Positions 63,318 to 64,000 of a stretch of DNA of 64,000 nt are shown one piece after another. Source of the stretch: Candidatus Eisenbacteria bacterium. GTDB lineage: Bacteria > Eisenbacteria > RBG-16-71-46. Positions within the stretch are counted from its first letter, which is position 1; every line of letters starts with the position of its first letter. The position numbers and the translations under genes are program-made. Under the pieces are notes generated by a model, which searched no databases, was not told the origin of the DNA, and worked only from the letters and a program-made list of their open reading frames with translations. The stretch lies in the NCBI GenBank assembly GCA_035712145.1, contig DASTBI010000190.1, positions 1-64,000 on the forward strand, in the 5' to 3' direction.

Positions 63318-64000
63318 CTACGCCTCCGTCCGGCGCAGGAGCTTCGTTCCCAGCGCGAATCCTCCGAGTCCGAGCCCAAGCAGGATGGCGCACGGCGCCA
63401 GCATCTGCGCCGGAGTGAATCCGCGCCAGATCGCCCCTTCGAGACCCAGGATCGCCCAGCGCACCGGGCTCGCCATGCTCGCGGTCTGCATCCATGAAGG
63501 CATGGCGAACAGCGGGATCATCGCGCCGCCGGTCATCGACATGGTCATCATGATCGCCCAGCCGAGGCCCGAGACGGCGCGTGCGGTGGTGCCTGCCGCG
63601 GAGATCACCAGCATGATGCCGGTCAGCCCCGTGGCGGCGGAGACCACGGCCAGAGCCAGCAAAGGCAAAGAGCTGGGCCGCAGGCCGAACACGAGCGCGC
63701 CCAGCGCGAGCACGATGGTCGCGATCGCGATGATGGCGATCAACGCGGCGCCCGCCTTGGCGCCGAGGATCTGGCCGCGCGAGAGCGGCGCCATGCGCAG
63801 CCTCACCAGTGTGCCGCGCGTGCGCTCGTTGACCAGTCCCATGGCGAATCCGAACGCGCCGTTCAGGATCGCCCACAGGACACCCTGCGGGAAGCTGACC
63901 TCGTAGGCGTTGCGCGGGCCGCGACGGATGCGAGCCACGTCGCTGGTGCTGAAGCGCACCGGCTGCCACGCGGCGCGCCCGGGACCGCCCGCCGTCGCCG
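63318..64000 (-). CDS. ABC-2 type transporter permease (partial)
   Basis: The C-terminal part of an ABC-2 membrane component. About six hydrophobic helices are visible, with the family block FAMGLVNERTRGTLVRLRMA, PLSRGQILGAKAGAALIAII and a late PLFAMPSWMQTASMASPVRW. The frame is open to the right edge of the window, so the N-terminus is missing; a GTG at 63959 is the first start codon in view but is probably internal. An ATPase partner would be expected upstream, beyond the window. Export of a drug, lipid or glycan are all possible. Confidence 0.8.
   Translation of the reverse strand, partial: ATAGGPGRAAWQPVRFSTSDVARIRRGPRNAYEVSFPQGVLWAILNGAFGFAMGLVNERTRGTLVRLRMAPLSRGQILGAKAGAALIAIIAIATIVLALGALVFGLRPSSLPLLALAVVSAATGLTGIMLVISAAGTTARAVSGLGWAIMMTMSMTGGAMIPLFAMPSWMQTASMASPVRWAILGLEGAIWRGFTPAQMLAPCAILLGLGLGGFALGTKLLRRTEA

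Overview
The window is GC-rich bacterial DNA, close to fully coding, with short intergenic gaps and many 1 to 4 base stop/start overlaps. No rRNA, tRNA, CRISPR array, insertion sequence or phage gene was seen. Several large secreted proteins end in a FlgD-like or Por-type C-terminal sorting tail, which is typical of the FCB superphylum. Together with high GC this suggests an uncultured lineage such as Candidatus Eisenbacteria or a relative; this assignment is inference.

Region 1 (1-13991) is an extracellular polysaccharide locus. It holds a DUF362 protein, a CapK/PaaK-like adenylate-forming enzyme, a Gfo/Idh/MocA oxidoreductase and two GT4 glycosyltransferases. Nucleotide-sugar enzymes follow: a GDP-mannose 3,5-epimerase-like protein, UDP-glucose dehydrogenase, dTDP-glucose dehydratase and another epimerase. 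A Wza-like SLBB outer-membrane exporter and a WecA/MraY-type initiating transferase complete it.

Region 2 (14045-32019) is a translation and RNA-modification operon, khpA-rimM-trmD and later rplS-rnhB-yraN, with about 12.7 kb lying between trmD and rplS. Most of that insert is polysaccharide genes: an O-antigen ligase or polymerase, FkbM methyltransferase, flippase, three glycosyltransferases, an AsnB-type amidotransferase and a WbaP-like initiating transferase. Two non-EPS genes, a PDZ-hydrolase and a MerR regulator, also lie in it. From rimM to the last glycosyltransferase nearly every gene overlaps the next, so the polysaccharide genes appear translationally coupled to trmD. After rplS the cluster runs on through a diacylglycerol glycosyltransferase-like gene into meaB.

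Region 3 (32023-50522) mixes methylmalonyl-CoA mutase, encoded as separate catalytic and B12-binding subunits about 2.8 kb apart, with secreted proteins. These include two paralogous GWP-repeat proteins, a Kelch/propeller-like repeat protein and an FG-GAP repeat protein, all with the sorting tail. A DUF4097 protein, a membrane protein with a TPR tail, a flavodoxin-like reductase and a DUF4838 lipoprotein are also present.

Region 4 (50655-59446) is acyl-CoA catabolism: three acyl-CoA dehydrogenases, a thiolase and a 3-hydroxyacyl-CoA dehydrogenase, with a FIST-domain protein and a small membrane protein among them. With MeaB and the mutase this would suit fatty-acid or branched-chain amino-acid oxidation through propionyl-CoA.

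Region 5 (59504-64000) has a hybrid sensor kinase coupled to a beta-carbonic anhydrase, a second DUF362 protein, a perfect 24-bp palindrome, and an ABC-2 permease cut by the window edge.

Several gene starts lie behind a recurrent promoter pattern, close to TTGAC, 17-18 bp, then TAGnCT (7578, 11804, 33001, 34774, 37292).
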